Program-made: the position numbers and the translations under genes
Source of the DNA: Roseobacter sp.
Lineage (GTDB): Bacteria > Pseudomonadota > Alphaproteobacteria > Rhodobacterales > Rhodobacteraceae
Assembly (NCBI GenBank): GCA_024636425.1
Contig: JAGXHB010000097.1
Location: forward strand, 1-5,713
DNA: 5,713 nucleotides
Direction: 5' to 3'
Notes under the pieces: generated by a model
The model's database searches: none
What the model saw: the letters and a program-made list of their open reading frames with translations, nothing else
Told to the model about the DNA's origin: nothing
Shown: piece after piece, positions 5,153-5,713 of the stretch
Position numbering within the stretch: position 1 is the stretch's first letter
Layout: each line of letters opens with the position of its first letter

Positions 5153-5704
5153 TTACAGGATTTCGTCCGTATTGGTCAGCTTGATCGCTTCGACAGCGCG
5201 CCGATGCGCCACCATCAAGGCCCCCGGCCCACCTGCCGTGCCCTTCTTTGCGATCTGGCTGATCACCTGAATGACCACGCCTTTGACCAGCACATAGCTG
5301 TGCAAAATCGCCTGACTGCGCCCGGCCTTGGCAAGAGAATAGCTCAGCGTTCCGAAACCGGCCACGCCTGTGGTGGTGGCGTCAAGATCGCGAAATTCGA
5401 ACGCGCGGCCGACGCTCTCAGCCTGCGCGCTGACCATCGACAGAATTTGCCTTTCAACAAGCGCCTGATCGACCGACGGCCCCGCCGCGGACTGCACGAC
5501 GACCTTCGACAGATAGCCAGCTTTGTCCATCCAGAAGCTGAGACCCTCGACCGTTCCGGAATCCACGCGGGAAAACAGCGCGCCGGCACAGAATGACGCA
5601 CCGGGACCGGCACTTGCACAGGGGTTGGTTTCAGAGGCAGACATCTGCGCCCCGAAGCCCCACAAGACCAGACCGAAGATAAATGGAGAATATAGCCGTT
5701 TCAT
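5153..5704 (-). CDS. Small exported protein of unknown function
   Basis: This 183-residue product is not one I recognise. The N-terminus MKR followed by a hydrophobic stretch (about 5-20) and small residues (SASE, 22-25) is a Sec-type signal peptide, with cleavage likely near 23-24, so the mature ~160-residue protein should be periplasmic or secreted. Two cysteines, C29 and C39, lie close together just after the cleavage region and could form a disulfide. The rest alternates beta-like strands (SYVLVKGVVIQVISQ, 136-150) with amphipathic helices (about 78-100 and 162-176). An alpha/beta fold of the PsbP/DcrB kind is only a guess. The ATG at 5704 is preferred because it includes the signal peptide; GGGG lies five bases upstream at the window edge. 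Its stop is one base from that of the opposite gene. The overlapping plus-strand frame lacks these features and is treated as a shadow. Confidence 0.72.
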   Translation of the reverse strand: MKRLYSPFIFGLVLWGFGAQMSASETNPCASAGPGASFCAGALFSRVDSGTVEGLSFWMDKAGYLSKVVVQSAAGPSVDQALVERQILSMVSAQAESVGRAFEFRDLDATTTGVAGFGTLSYSLAKAGRSQAILHSYVLVKGVVIQVISQIAKKGTAGGPGALMVAHRRAVEAIKLTNTDEIL

Positions 5705-5713
5705 TGGAACCCC

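Noticed and set aside
5063..5596. 177-codon plus-strand frame opposite the exported-protein gene
   Set aside because: It overlaps the end of the enolase-superfamily gene, its product is rich in His/Arg/Gln without domain features, and the opposite frame encodes a clear signal peptide.
1..5713. CRISPR array, tRNA/rRNA, insertion sequence, toxin-antitoxin or phage genes
   Set aside because: Nothing supports them: no regularly spaced long repeats, no transposase-like product, no recognisable RNA gene, and the genes are ordinary metabolic types.

Overview
The window looks like a piece of chromosome or large replicon from an alphaproteobacterium, most likely of the Rhodobacterales (Roseobacter/Paracoccus-like group). 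This is inferred from the high-GC coding sequence, the character of the proteins (an alphaproteobacterial-type PcaB, a TetA-like MFS carrier, a Zn alcohol dehydrogenase and an enolase-superfamily enzyme), and a GC-rich hairpin with a CCCCCGGG/ATTT tail of a kind I recall as common between genes in that order. No sequence search was possible.

Layout. Positions 1-69 hold the last 22 codons of an upstream gene, probably an alpha/beta-hydrolase. Its stop is followed at once by a 3-carboxy-cis,cis-muconate cycloisomerase gene (pcaB, 74-1399) and then, five bases later, by a 12-helix MFS transporter of the TetA branch (1405-2616). These three are very likely one transcription unit. A 93-bp gap (2617-2709) is rich in symmetry: an 8-bp palindrome, a strong 9-bp-stem hairpin, and a 12-bp perfect palindrome that covers the ribosome binding site of the next gene. 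That gene, read from a GTG at 2710, is a complete zinc-dependent alcohol dehydrogenase (2710-3801). A 117-bp gap (3802-3918) carries two 15-bp direct repeats and a terminator-like GC hairpin. It precedes a mandelate racemase/muconate lactonizing enzyme family protein (3919-5151). On the opposite strand, converging with a one-base gap, is a small exported protein of unknown function (5153-5704).

How the genes may work together. PcaB belongs to the protocatechuate branch of the beta-ketoadipate pathway. The hydrolase, transporter, alcohol dehydrogenase and enolase-superfamily enzyme fit a catabolic neighbourhood for aromatic or sugar-acid-like carboxylates, but no single pathway can be read from the window. 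PcaB next to a hydrolase tail rather than a protocatechuate dioxygenase subunit differs from the pcaDCHGB order I recall for roseobacters.

The points most worth a second look are: two normally catalytic Asp positions replaced in the enolase-superfamily protein (Gly208, Ala283), loss of two TetA-essential residues in the MFS carrier, the ScfR-like TTTGCAAA palindrome over the alcohol dehydrogenase ribosome binding site, and the repeat/hairpin block before 3919. I see no clear evidence of a new defence, mobile or RNA-based system.
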